A stretch of 64,000 nt of DNA from Bin5 sp965204525 (lineage in GTDB: Bacteria; Chloroflexota; Anaerolineae; Caldilineales; Caldilineaceae). Below the pieces are notes generated by a model that searched no databases, had not been told where the DNA came from, and saw only the letters and a list, made by a program, of their open reading frames with translations. Below, in pieces: positions 54,791 to 63,780 of the stretch. Each line of letters begins with the position of its first letter. The stretch's first letter is position 1. Location: the NCBI GenBank assembly GCA_965204525.1, contig OZ241994.1, forward strand, positions 2,852,001 to 2,916,000, read 5' to 3'. The position numbers and the translations under genes were made by a program.

Positions 54791-56167
54791 TTATACCGAA
54801 GCCCAGAAATCGTCCAGCGCCTTCTGCACGATCTCCTGCATGTCGACGCAGGCCTCTTCCGGTGTCTTCTGGCCGTAGAAGACCCAGTCGCGACCGGTGC
54901 CGGGGTAGGTCCAGAGGTCCTGGATTTCCTGGCCGACGGGCGTGATCGGGCGGAAGTTGGCGTAGTTCATCGACTCGTTCGCCAGGCGCCGCAGATCGGG
55001 GTAGGGCGAGCTGTTGATGACGTCCTCGTCGAGGGCGGCCTCGATCAGGCAGGGGATATTCTGATAGCGCAGCGTGTGCGCGATCTGCGAGTCGAGCCCG
55101 GCGAGGAAGTTGAGCAGCTCGAAGGACTCTTCCAGGTTCTGCGCGCCGGCGGGGATGGCGAGGCAGAAGCCGCCAGCAAAGCCGGTGTACTGGTCCATCG
55201 TGCCCCGGATCCGCCAGGGGGCGAGGCCGAAGTTGAGGTCCTCGTAGTAGCGGGCAAATGTGCTCAGGTTCCAGTCGCCGCTGACCATCATGGCGAGGCG
55301 GCCGGTGCCGAACGGGTTGAAGCCGGCTACGGTGGGCCAGCCGGAGCTGAACTCGGAGGCTACGTCGATGCCGCCGACGGCGTTGACGCAGTCGTACTGC
55401 CACTGCATCGTCTCGACGAGCAGGGGGTTGTCCATCCAGGCGGTGCGCTCGTCCTTCATGAACTCAGCGCCGTTGGCCCAGGCGTAGACGTAGTCGCCGC
55501 CGTTGCCGTAGCCGAGCATCTGGCTGGGGATGAAGCCCATGACTTCGACGGCGCCGTCATCGTTGGTCTGGGTTAGCTGCTCCGCGAGCCCGATCATGGC
55601 CTCCCAGTCCTGGGTGGGCGGGGGATCGTCGGCTTCCAGACCGTGTTCGGCAAAGATGTCCTTGTTCCAGATGATGAAACGGCCGTCGGTGTTGAAGGGG
55701 ATCGAGTAGACTTTGCCGTCCCAGACGCCTTCGGCCCAGGTGGCCGGGAAGTAATCGTCGGCGTTGATGCCGTACTGGGCAACGAAGTCATCGAGCAGGG
55801 TAGCGCCGCCGCGACCGGCCCAGCCGGCCATGCGGAAGCGGTCCTGGCGGGTGATGTGGGGGGCGGCGCCGCCGGCGCTGGCGGTCATGAGCTTGGGCGT
55901 CATCTCACCCCACTTGAAGGTCACGAACTCGATCGAGACGCTGGGCATCATCTCCTGGTACTTCTCGATCCGTTCTTCGGCCCAGTCGGCCGCGCCCTCG
56001 GACCAGAATTCCAGGTTTACGGCCTCCATGGTCTCGTCGGCGGCTGCGCCGGTGTCGGCCTCCTCCATAGCCGGGGCGGCCGGTACACAGGCTGCGGCTA
56101 GGGCCACGCCGAGTCCGCCGGCCGAGTACTGCAGGAACCTGCGTCGAGAGAATGTGCTTGTCTTCAT
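54791..56167 (-). CDS. Sugar ABC transporter solute-binding lipoprotein
   Basis: A 458-aa protein with Tat motif SRRRFLQYSAGG and lipobox LAAAC. The mature protein is a family 1 carbohydrate-binding protein (VNLEFWSEGAADWAEERIEK, IPFNTDGRFIIWNKDIFAEH). AAGGAG lies upstream of ATG 56167. It is followed by MalF- and MalG-type permeases, but no dedicated ATPase is present. It lies next to the GH172 gene, so its ligand is plausibly a fructan or arabinan oligosaccharide (inference). Confidence 0.9.
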   Translation of the reverse strand: MKTSTFSRRRFLQYSAGGLGVALAAACVPAAPAMEEADTGAAADETMEAVNLEFWSEGAADWAEERIEKYQEMMPSVSIEFVTFKWGEMTPKLMTASAGGAAPHITRQDRFRMAGWAGRGGATLLDDFVAQYGINADDYFPATWAEGVWDGKVYSIPFNTDGRFIIWNKDIFAEHGLEADDPPPTQDWEAMIGLAEQLTQTNDDGAVEVMGFIPSQMLGYGNGGDYVYAWANGAEFMKDERTAWMDNPLLVETMQWQYDCVNAVGGIDVASEFSSGWPTVAGFNPFGTGRLAMMVSGDWNLSTFARYYEDLNFGLAPWRIRGTMDQYTGFAGGFCLAIPAGAQNLEESFELLNFLAGLDSQIAHTLRYQNIPCLIEAALDEDVINSSPYPDLRRLANESMNYANFRPITPVGQEIQDLWTYPGTGRDWVFYGQKTPEEACVDMQEIVQKALDDFWASV

Positions 56168-56482
56168 GGGAATCGCTCCTTGTTGAATCGGTGGACAGTA
56201 GGAAATTGCGTTTGCCGGATTCAATTGCTGCACGCTGGGAACGTGCAGGCATGCCTGGACGAAGCGAGAGTCGGGTCGAAACTCTTTGCCCCGCAGACAG
56301 AAGGGAGCGGGGCATTCCCTGGTGCTGGGCGCCACCCCATCGCGCCCAAATCCAGATTATATCATTCAGTTGCCAGCCAGAAAAACAGAACAAAAGAGCC
56401 ACTTCTTATGCGGCAGTGGCTCGAATTATTCGTACTTGGCAGTGGGTGGATGGCAGTTGCTGTCCACCACCCACTGCAGTTC
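56168..56482. other. Intergenic control region of the glycan locus
   Basis: It holds a possible minus-strand -10 box TATAAT (56356-56361 on the + strand) and a long inverted repeat GCAGTGGGTGG/CCACCCACTGC (56439-56449, 56467-56477) just after the GH172 stop. No coding region is supported. Confidence 0.45.
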
Positions 56483-58015
56483 TCATGCTTCGCCGTCGGT
56501 CCGCGGAGTCAGTACCGTGCCGTCGGCGGTCTCGGCGCGGAAGGCGAAGGCCCAGCCGCCGTGGTTGGAGCCGCGGTCGTTGCTGAGCTTGAGGAGGACG
56601 GTGTTGGCGCCCGCGCGCAGCTGTACGGGGAGGCTGCGGGAGCGGAAGGCGTAGTTGTGGCCGAGGTCGATGAGGTCGTCGTTTACCCGCAGCGCGAGGG
56701 CGTCGTCCCAGGCGAGATGCAGTGTGGCGGCTGTGTCGGTGGGCGCGTGCAGGACGCAGCGGGCGAGGGCGGCGCCGGTGTCGGTCTTGCCGACGCCGCG
56801 GCCCCAGGGGCGGAAGAGGTGGTTGAAGTCGATGAAGCCGTGGTTGGCGGCGCGGCGATGCCAGCGGGCTCTGTCTCTGCCCTGCTGGCGCGAGCCTTCG
56901 GTCAGCCAGGCGGACTCTTCTCCGTGCAGACCTTCATAGCTGGCGTCGGGTTCGAAGGCGGTCTCCGGCGGCAGCGTGGCGGCCATGGCCTGGCCGTCGT
57001 GGTTGGCGAAGGGGCCGCAGAGCCACCATTCGCCGCTCTCTGGTAGCGCGAGATCGTGCGTGCCGCGGGGGAGCTCGACGCCGGGCAGCAGCTGGGGCCA
57101 GTCGGGCATGGTGAAGAAGGGGCGTACGCGGTCTTCCTGGTACCAGTAGGTGGTGGAACAGATGTCGTTGGCCATGCAGCCGAAGCGCATGTGGATGGAG
57201 TGTTGGAAGGGGAGCGTGTCCTTCTCGAAGAAGCGGTAGCCGACGAGGCGCTGGGCGGGGCGGGCTTCGCCGACGTCGTCGTGGACGTAGTAGGGCATGG
57301 CGGCGTAGTGGTGCGTTTCGGGCGGGTGGAGCGCGCCGCCATAGCCGGCGCCGAAGGTGTCCTCGCCGCCGATGCCGCGCAGAAAGACGGGATGCTCGCC
57401 CTGGCCGTCGATGTAGATGTTCTCTGCGCCGCCGTGGCTCCAGCGGTCGGTGTCGTCGAGGAGGCGCACGCCGTAGACGAAGCCGAGGAGCTGGCCGGGT
57501 CCGTCGGCGTCGAGCATGAGGAACTCTTCGCCGTAGCTTTGGGTGGGCATTTCGCGGCGCCAGCGGGCGCAGAAGCGGCGGGGCTCTTGGAGGGTCTGGC
57601 CGGGATAGCGGTGCCAGTCGACCTGCAGGTAGGCGCGGTTTTCTTCGGGGCCGGCTTCGAACTCGATGCGGGCGGAGCGGGCGAAGGGCATGGGGAAGTA
57701 GCAGTTGTAGCCGATCCAGGCCTTGGCGGAGAGGAAGTGGGTGTCGATGGGATACCAGCCGAGGCCGTGCATGACGCCGAAGAAGTCGCCGACGGGCGCT
57801 TCGACGTAGGGAACGGGCTCGTCGTCGAAGTAGATGCGGATGATGGCTTTGCGGCTGGCGAAGGGCAGGTTTTCGGGGCGGGCGAGGACGACCCAGATAT
57901 GCTGGATGCAGCCGGGGCCGTCGAGTTCGGCGTAGGTGGTGCGCTGGTTGGCGGGCAGGGGGCCGGTGAGGGAGACGCGGTCTGGGATGGGGGAGGTGGG
58001 GAGGTTGAGGTTCAT
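56483..58015 (-). CDS. DUF2961 / GH172 family enzyme
   Basis: A 510-aa protein of the DUF2961 family, now glycoside hydrolase family 172. It is recognised from the YIDGQGEHPVFLRGIGGEDTF region, the preceding YAELDGPGCIQHIWVV and the ending jelly-roll segment (NDDLIDLGHNYAFRSR). Characterised members act on difructose dianhydride, fructofuranosides or D-arabinan. No signal peptide is seen, so it works inside the cell on imported glycans. It is the first gene of the long minus-strand series. Confidence 0.8.
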   Translation of the reverse strand: MNLNLPTSPIPDRVSLTGPLPANQRTTYAELDGPGCIQHIWVVLARPENLPFASRKAIIRIYFDDEPVPYVEAPVGDFFGVMHGLGWYPIDTHFLSAKAWIGYNCYFPMPFARSARIEFEAGPEENRAYLQVDWHRYPGQTLQEPRRFCARWRREMPTQSYGEEFLMLDADGPGQLLGFVYGVRLLDDTDRWSHGGAENIYIDGQGEHPVFLRGIGGEDTFGAGYGGALHPPETHHYAAMPYYVHDDVGEARPAQRLVGYRFFEKDTLPFQHSIHMRFGCMANDICSTTYWYQEDRVRPFFTMPDWPQLLPGVELPRGTHDLALPESGEWWLCGPFANHDGQAMAATLPPETAFEPDASYEGLHGEESAWLTEGSRQQGRDRARWHRRAANHGFIDFNHLFRPWGRGVGKTDTGAALARCVLHAPTDTAATLHLAWDDALALRVNDDLIDLGHNYAFRSRSLPVQLRAGANTVLLKLSNDRGSNHGGWAFAFRAETADGTVLTPRTDGEA

Positions 58016-58149
58016 GGCGTGGCCTCCGTTGATGATCGGGGGATATTGCCAGGTCGGGCTTGTCGCGTTAAGTGTACTGCGTATTTCCTATCACGTACAG
58101 GGCAACATTTTGACGGAGACGATACGCGCTATTCAGAGAAAGGTTGTCG

Positions 58150-58235
58150 ATGGCGCTTGTGAATGTGGTCGTAGCTGAGAAAACGTCTGGCAGCTACTGC
58201 GCCTGCGGCCCCGGCCTGTTCGGCTGGCCGGCGCT
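58150..58235 (+). pseudogene. Decayed hicB remnant
   Basis: The frame MALVNVVVAEKTSGSYCACG matches the start of the intact HicB at 60357 (MGLEYAVVIEKASDNYCAYV) at protein and DNA level and then loses similarity. No toxin gene precedes it. Confidence 0.6.
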
Positions 58236-58343
58236 TGGATCTGCCGCACGCGCCCCATCTCTTCCCACGGCTTTTCGAGTACGGCCAACTCAGCGCGGCT
58301 GGCCCTCTACTCGGAGGCAGTCGCTTCGATCCGACCGCTTTCG

Positions 58344-58943
58344 TTATCCGGACGGCGGAGGGCCGGATGGACCGCCAGGAGACGAATCGGGAGTGGACGA
58401 GTCTGGAGGAGGCGAATCAGGCGGGGGCGAACCGGGTGAGTCGGGAGGAGGCGAATCGGGAGGCGGCGAATCGGGAGGGGAAGTGTCGGAAAGGGGTGGG
58501 GGAAAGTCCTGCACTACGGGGAGTTGACCCGAGCCGGTAACGATCAGCTGCTGGGTATGCACCCAACCATCGGTACCCTCCCAGGAAAACTGTAACCAGT
58601 CACCCCCACGAGTTCGTCCGTTTGGCGTGAATGTCTGACCCCGGTTGACGACACCGATTACCCGGTATTCCGTACTGGGGCCGGCTCGAACCTCTACAGT
58701 GTCCTGGTTAACCGTGAAGCCAGGTGGGCTTGCGACAGAAGCAGGTGCGTCAGTCGGCGGTGGTGGTGGTGGTGATCGTCGTGGTGATCGTGGCGGTTGT
58801 TCGTAGATTGCCTGATTGTAATCGTCTCCAAAAGGGAGAAGCTCCAGTCCGCTGAACAGACCGCAGAAGAGGGCCGCAGCCGCCATCGCGATCAATGCCA
58901 GCAGAAGAGCCTTTGTGCGTGCACTCGTTCTGTTTTCTTGCAT
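58344..58943 (-). CDS. SH3-domain protein with Pro/Ser-rich tail
   Basis: A 199-aa protein with an N-terminal membrane anchor (KALLLALIAMAAAALFCGLF) and a proline-rich linker. A bacterial SH3 domain follows (EVRAGPSTEYRVIGVVNRGQ, GDWLQFSWEGTDGWVHTQQL), and then a C-terminal PPPDSPPPDS repeat tail. SH3b domains usually bind cell-wall peptides or serve as targeting modules. The tail repeats are mirrored by 9-12 bp DNA repeats at 58390-58500. Confidence 0.75.
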   Translation of the reverse strand: MQENRTSARTKALLLALIAMAAAALFCGLFSGLELLPFGDDYNQAIYEQPPRSPRRSPPPPPPTDAPASVASPPGFTVNQDTVEVRAGPSTEYRVIGVVNRGQTFTPNGRTRGGDWLQFSWEGTDGWVHTQQLIVTGSGQLPVVQDFPPPLSDTSPPDSPPPDSPPPDSPGSPPPDSPPPDSSTPDSSPGGPSGPPPSG

Positions 58944-59006
58944 TGATCGCTGTCCTTGTGTGTGGCCGCGAGAGCTGGACTACAGGCTAATGCATATGGG
59001 AGCGGT

Positions 59007-59909
59007 TCATCCTTGCTCGACTCCAAATTCGTACTTCTCTTTTCGCGCCCGCAGATCGAAATAGTACAGAACGACCGCAACTGCGTAGAACGGAGTGGTG
59101 ATGATGGACGACAAATCCGAGACAGCATTACTGACACCGGTCTTCCATGACTGGTCAACAGCCGGAACCAGGGGAAGCAGTACGAAATCCACCAACGCGC
59201 TGAACAGACCGCCGACCAGTGCCGTAGCGATGTATATAAGGATAAGATAGCCGGCGGTGCGCAGTACAAAGTCCCGGCTCAGATTCCAACCACGGCGCAA
59301 AGATTCCAGGGGTCCCGTCGCCTCCGTCATCAACGCGACCTCGGCAACCAGCCAGCGAGCCGACAGATAGAAGAAAACAGTCAGCATCAGGACTGAAGAA
59401 AGGCAGAATCCGAAACCGCCCCACAAGGCATCGCCCAGCAGGTTATTGATACCCTCAACGTCGCCGCCACCAAACAGATCAAAAAACGCGTGACGGATCT
59501 CATCAAAGGGAATGTCAGCATTCAAGACTCCAACCCAAGACGGCGTCGTCGAGACAAGAGCTACTCCGCCGAACACAGCCATCGTTGCCAATATCATGCC
59601 GATATAGGCCGGCAGGCGACGCAGACCGCGTCCGACGGCATTTCTGACGGCAAGCGGGCGCCCGTGCAGCGCATCGACGCAGTGGGCAATGAGCGACAGG
59701 TTTACCAATGCTTCGACGGGCCAAACCACCATGGCAAATAGAAGGTTGGAAGCGTTATTTTCTACAAAGAAAAGAGAAAGTGCCGCTAAAGGGACATAAA
59801 AGAGGGCGGCTGTACGCAGAAAGATGCTACTGTGGGCACGATACAGACCGATAGCCAGGCCCAGCAGTTTGCCGACGGTTAGACGAGTGGAAATCAAGGA
59901 AGCGTGCAT
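59007..59909 (-). CDS. Polytopic membrane protein of unknown function
   Basis: A 300-aa protein with about six predicted helices and a basic N-terminus (STRLTVGKLLGLAIGLYRAH). A cytoplasmic segment EATGPLESLRRGWNLSRDFV is typical of the loosely defined DUF7544/GlpM-type membrane family. It has an end PFYAVAVVLYYFDLRARKEK. The role is unknown. A fragment of a paralogue with the same C-terminal pattern lies at 60570-60735. Confidence 0.7.
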   Translation of the reverse strand: MHASLISTRLTVGKLLGLAIGLYRAHSSIFLRTAALFYVPLAALSLFFVENNASNLLFAMVVWPVEALVNLSLIAHCVDALHGRPLAVRNAVGRGLRRLPAYIGMILATMAVFGGVALVSTTPSWVGVLNADIPFDEIRHAFFDLFGGGDVEGINNLLGDALWGGFGFCLSSVLMLTVFFYLSARWLVAEVALMTEATGPLESLRRGWNLSRDFVLRTAGYLILIYIATALVGGLFSALVDFVLLPLVPAVDQSWKTGVSNAVSDLSSIITTPFYAVAVVLYYFDLRARKEKYEFGVEQG

Positions 59910-60100
59910 TGGGAAGATTTCGTCCTCTCTTGCAGCGCGGAAAATCTCTCTCGTTTCCGGTTTCGAGAAAGTCTTTTGACGGCCCGAAATTCATTTCCCG
60001 GCAATCATCTTCCGACATTGTAACTGGTATTCCATAGACTGCTTATCTCCCGTTTTTGGGAGGGTTCTTCGGTGTGGGGATGGATAATTATGTGAATCGC

Positions 60101-60129
60101 TGGACTGTGTATAGCTCATAGAGTATACT
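60101..60129 (+). promoter_or_regulatory. Promoter of hicAB with operator-like symmetry
   Basis: TGGACT (60101-60106), 17-bp spacer, TATACT (60124-60129), about 25 bp before the hicA ATG. The spacer and -10 contain an imperfect inverted repeat GTATAGCTC/GAGTATAC, a plausible site for autorepression. Confidence 0.6.
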
Positions 60130-60153
60130 AGCCGACATCTACGGGACGGCGCA

Positions 60154-60360
60154 ATGGCAGTCAAAGTACGGGATGCTGTAAGGATGATAGAAGAGGATGG
60201 ATGGGAGCTTGTCAGGACTAGAGGGAGCCACCGGCAATACAAACATCCCATTAAGCCAGGGCGCGTCACGATTGCGGGACATGGCCGAGATGATTTGAAC
60301 CCAAAAACATGGAACAGTATCTTGAGGCAGGCCGGACTTGGAGAGGAAGGGAACCGATGA
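60154..60360 (+). CDS. hicA: HicA-family toxin
   Basis: A 68-aa mRNA interferase of the dsRNA-binding-like fold, starting MAVKVRDAVRMIEEDGWELV. It has the catalytic-His motif TRGSHRQYKHP and the C-terminal KTWNSILRQAGL helix. It cleaves mRNA when free. The toxin-first order and ATGA overlap with hicB are typical. All family features are intact, unlike the copy at 11930. Confidence 0.9.
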   Translation: MAVKVRDAVRMIEEDGWELVRTRGSHRQYKHPIKPGRVTIAGHGRDDLNPKTWNSILRQAGLGEEGNR

Positions 60361-60572
60361 TGGGGCTTGAGTATGCGGTCGTGATCGAAAAAGCGTCTGA
60401 CAACTACTGCGCCTACGTGCCCGACCTGCCCGGCTGTGTCGCAACGGGTAAGACACGCGAGGAAGCTTGTCAGCTGATTTCTGAAGCCATTGCCTTCCAC
60501 CTTGAGGGATTGAAGGAGGACGGGTTGCCCATTCCCGAACCGGAGTCTTCTGCGGCTATGGTGAGAGTGTAA
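60357..60572 (+). CDS. hicB: HicB-family antitoxin
   Basis: A 71-aa protein with MGLEYAVVIEKASDNYCAYV, then PDLPGCVATGKTREEACQLI and SEAIAFHLEGL, the compact HicB fold. The C-terminus is short and lacks a DNA-binding RHH/HTH domain. The start overlaps the hicA stop (ATGA). It neutralises the toxin by covering its active site. Confidence 0.9.
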   Translation: MMGLEYAVVIEKASDNYCAYVPDLPGCVATGKTREEACQLISEAIAFHLEGLKEDGLPIPEPESSAAMVRV

Positions 60573-60735
60573 AGGGGCGAGTCTGAATAGCGCAGGTCGA
60601 AGTAGAACAGAACGATCGCGCTGACGTAGAACGGCGCGGCCATGATGGCGTCCCAGGACCAGTTGAAGCTGATGACGATTGCGGAGAGGAGGAGTGGTCT
60701 GGCGATGGGAAGGGCGATCTGGGAGACGACAGACT
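60570..60735 (-). pseudogene. C-terminal fragment of a membrane-protein paralogue
   Basis: The frame SQIALPIARPLLLSAIVISF, then AAPFYVSAIVLFYFDLRYSD, corresponds to the last two helices and tail of the membrane protein at 59007. No start or N-terminal part exists. The rest of the gap up to 61040 has no gene. Confidence 0.5.
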
Positions 60736-61040
60736 CACATTCCTAGGGAAAGTGGATTTAGCCAGAACTTGCCCCGTCTTCATGCCCCAAGGTCTTGTGT
60801 TACAATACCTCCTGCGGACGAAATCCTTGGCCCGTTGCCCTCCTGCAGACAGAGTCCTTTTCATCAAACATGCGTCCTGGCATAAGGTCAAAAGTATTCA
60901 GCCGAATTTCTCGAAAAATATGGTGAGCCTTGAGATACAGTATGGAACGAGCTATCTCCGGTGTATGAGTATGCCGCCCTGCCTTGAAGAATCAGGGCGC
61001 TTAGCCACTGTCTTATGAGACGGTAAGTGAGAGAAATTCC

Positions 61041-61808
61041 ATGACCACGAACCAACACACGCTTACCAAAGACGAGGTCCGGCTGTACCACCAGCAGGGG
61101 TGGCTGGGGCCGTACACGCTGATCTCGGAGGAGGAGATGGCGGTGGTGCGGGGTCGGATTGATGAGGAGATTCTGGAGGTGGGGAAGGCGCAGGGGCTGG
61201 CGGAGAGGGACTATTTTCATAACCGGCATTTGGATAACCGGTGCGTTTATGAGCTGCTGAGCCATCCGAATCTGGTGAAGAGGGCGGCGAGCCTGCTGGG
61301 GCCGGATCTGGTGCTATGGCGGACGAATTTTCAGATTAAGGCGCCGCTGAGCGAACAGGAGGAGTGGGATACGGAGGTGCCGTGGCACCAGGATTGCGCG
61401 TATTATCAGCCGTCGCCGAATGTGATTCTGTCGGCGTGGATTGCGGTGGATGAGACGACGAAGGCGAACGGGTGTATGCAGGTGCTGCCGGGGAGCCATA
61501 AGCGGCTGTATCCCCATATCGAAGACCCGGACGCGGAGATGTTCAGCAGAGGCGTGGACCCGTCGACGTTCGACGCAAGCGATGCGGTGCATCTGGAGTT
61601 GAAGCCGGGTGAGTTTATCTTTTTTAACGAGAGTACGCTTCACTACTCGCCGCCGAACAAGTCGGAGACGCGGCGGTTTGGGATTACGCCGCGGCTGACG
61701 GTGCCGTTTGTGGATGTGGGTCGGCGCGAGGAGATCGATGTGCTGATGGTGAAGGGTGAGGACTATATGGGGTTCTATAATGTGGTGGAACCGCCGGGGA
61801 GTTTCTAG
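61041..61808 (+). CDS. Phytanoyl-CoA dioxygenase (PhyH) family protein
   Basis: A 255-aa Fe(II)/2-oxoglutarate oxygenase with HxD in VPWHQDCAYYQPSPN and the distal His in ESTLHYSPPNKSETRRFG, with the following Arg likely binding 2-oxoglutarate. The subtype resembles chlorinating- or hydroxylating-type PhyH proteins of secondary metabolism, but the substrate is unknown. It is followed by a strong terminator and is monocistronic. Confidence 0.85.
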   Translation: MTTNQHTLTKDEVRLYHQQGWLGPYTLISEEEMAVVRGRIDEEILEVGKAQGLAERDYFHNRHLDNRCVYELLSHPNLVKRAASLLGPDLVLWRTNFQIKAPLSEQEEWDTEVPWHQDCAYYQPSPNVILSAWIAVDETTKANGCMQVLPGSHKRLYPHIEDPDAEMFSRGVDPSTFDASDAVHLELKPGEFIFFNESTLHYSPPNKSETRRFGITPRLTVPFVDVGRREEIDVLMVKGEDYMGFYNVVEPPGSF

Positions 61809-61864
61809 TTTTTAGTAGTTAGTTTTTAGTAACTGCGGCGGCTGGTCCTTGATGGATGCTAGGG

Positions 61865-61891
61865 GCGCGAAGGGTTTCCTTCGCGCTTTTT
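61865..61891 (+). terminator. Rho-independent terminator after PhyH gene
   Basis: GCGCGAAGG (61865-61873), loop GTTT, CCTTCGCGC (61878-61886), then five T residues. The remaining sequence to 62121 contains no gene. Confidence 0.8.
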
Positions 61892-62121
61892 CGCGCTTGG
61901 GGACTGAAACGGGTGGATAGTGGGCATGTGTAGCGGTGGTGTGCGAGCACCGGTAGCTGGCCGCAGCGGTCCCAATTGTCCACGACGGTGGGCTAGCCAG
62001 GGCAGGGCGTTGCGGGGGCGCAGCCCCTGCACAAGGGAGGCCGCTTGCGGCCGACCGCCCAGAACTGCGGGAGTTAGGGGCTAGGGCCAGTTTGGATGCG
62101 TTGTGCAGGTCTTTGGGGAGG

Positions 62122-63756
62122 TCATTCTTCGACCATTAGCTCGTTGGGGTACATCATGCGCCAGGGGCCGGGCATCTCGCCGACGGGTACTTCGATCACG
62201 ACGGGTCGGTCTGCCGCGAAGGCGTCTGTGAGGGCGTCTCGGAGGCTGTTGGCGGAGTTTACGCGGACTCCTATGGCGCCGAAGGATTCGACGAAGGCGA
62301 CAAAGTCAGGATTTACGAGGTCTGAGGAGATGATGCGGCCGGCGTAGAGCTCTTTCTGCATGCGGCGCACGTTGCCGTAGGCGCCGTCGTTGAAGATGAC
62401 CGAAACGGTGTTGATGCCGTGCTGCACCGCGGTGGCCAGTTCCATTGCACAGTAGAGGAAGCCGCCGTCACCGGCGATGGAGAGGACCGATCGATTGGGG
62501 GCGGCTACTTTTGCGCCGAGCGCGGTGGGGAATCCCCAGCCCAAGGTACCCTGATAGTTGGGGGTCAGGAATGTACGCGGCTGGTAGACGGGCATTGCCA
62601 TGTTGCTGACATAGCCGACCTGCGTTAACTCGTCGACGAAGATGCCGTCATCCGGCAAGGCGTCGCGGATGGCGCGAATGAAGTCGATCTGGGGTTGGAA
62701 GGAGTCAAAGAGCTCTTGCGTCTCCTTGCGCAGAGCAAGCATCTCAGCAGTGCGGGAAGGGCGCTGGCGGTTGTAGCGCGCCAGGACCGGCAGCAGGGCG
62801 CGCAGGGCATCCTTGCTGTCGGCCGCGACTGTCACGGCTGCGGGAGCCAGGAAGCCTGATTCCTGCGGCGCGATGTCGATGCGTATCAGAGAGAGATGGT
62901 CGGGGCGCTTCCACTGAATCAGCGGCTTGGTCAGCCGTGTGCCGATGGCGATGGCCAGGTCGGCCTGTTCCCAGAGGGGTTCACCGGCTGCGTAGGTGTG
63001 ACTGAAAGGATGGCGGCTGGAGAGGATGCCGCGCCCGCGACCGCTGGCGATGACAGGCGCCTGGAGGGCTTCGGCCAGCGCGCGGACCTCTTCGCCCGCG
63101 TCCATTGCGCCGCCGCCGATGAATATCACGGGGTTGCGCGCCTTGCCCAGGAGCCGGGCCGCCTCTTCGATGCTGTCGGCATCCACGGCTGGCCGGCGCA
63201 CTGAAAGGGACAGTGGAGCGTCGTCCATTTCCGCCTTGGCGGCAAGGACGTTCAGGGGCACCTCCAGCCCGACGGGCCGCGGGCGGCCTGAACGCATTTC
63301 GCTGAGTGCCGCAGCCAGCAGTTGCGGGAGCTCGCCGGGGCTTTCGGCGCGGCGCGCCCACTTGGTCAGCGAACGCATAACAACCAGCTGATCCGGGATC
63401 TCGTGCAACATGCCGTAATCGCGGCCGATCTGGTCCGAATGGATCTGGCCGGCGAGGCAGAGTACGGGCGCATTTGTGGCGTAGGCGGTTGCGAGCGCGG
63501 CGGTGGTGTTGAGAAATCCGGGGCCGGGCACGACAACATAGACGCCGGTCTTTGCGGAGGCGAGCGCGTAGCCGAGGGCCATGTAGGCTGCGCCCTGCTC
63601 ATGGCGGGTATGAATGGCGCGTATCTGGTCGCCGGCATCGTAAACGGCGTTGTAGAAGTGGTCGTTCTGTACGCCGGGCAGTCCAAAGATCGTGTCGATG
63701 CCGTGGGAGAGAAGGCCTTGGACAAGCGCTTCGCCTCCGGTGCGAATGGTGCTCAT
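62122..63756 (-). CDS. Thiamine-diphosphate enzyme of acetolactate synthase family
   Basis: A 544-aa protein. The N-terminal domain has the catalytic Glu in HTRHEQGAAYMALGYA. The C-terminal ThDP/Mg motif is IAGDGGFLYCAMELATAVQH followed by NTVSVIFNDGAYGN. Members catalyse decarboxylation or carboligation of 2-oxo acids. The gene is alone without a regulatory subunit (ilvH-type), so it is probably a catabolic or specialised enzyme rather than the branched-chain amino-acid synthase. The start ATG at 63756 gives the normal family N-terminus. Confidence 0.85.
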   Translation of the reverse strand: MSTIRTGGEALVQGLLSHGIDTIFGLPGVQNDHFYNAVYDAGDQIRAIHTRHEQGAAYMALGYALASAKTGVYVVVPGPGFLNTTAALATAYATNAPVLCLAGQIHSDQIGRDYGMLHEIPDQLVVMRSLTKWARRAESPGELPQLLAAALSEMRSGRPRPVGLEVPLNVLAAKAEMDDAPLSLSVRRPAVDADSIEEAARLLGKARNPVIFIGGGAMDAGEEVRALAEALQAPVIASGRGRGILSSRHPFSHTYAAGEPLWEQADLAIAIGTRLTKPLIQWKRPDHLSLIRIDIAPQESGFLAPAAVTVAADSKDALRALLPVLARYNRQRPSRTAEMLALRKETQELFDSFQPQIDFIRAIRDALPDDGIFVDELTQVGYVSNMAMPVYQPRTFLTPNYQGTLGWGFPTALGAKVAAPNRSVLSIAGDGGFLYCAMELATAVQHGINTVSVIFNDGAYGNVRRMQKELYAGRIISSDLVNPDFVAFVESFGAIGVRVNSANSLRDALTDAFAADRPVVIEVPVGEMPGPWRMMYPNELMVEE

Positions 63757-63780
63757 AGGCTGCGCTTCGGGACGTGAGGG

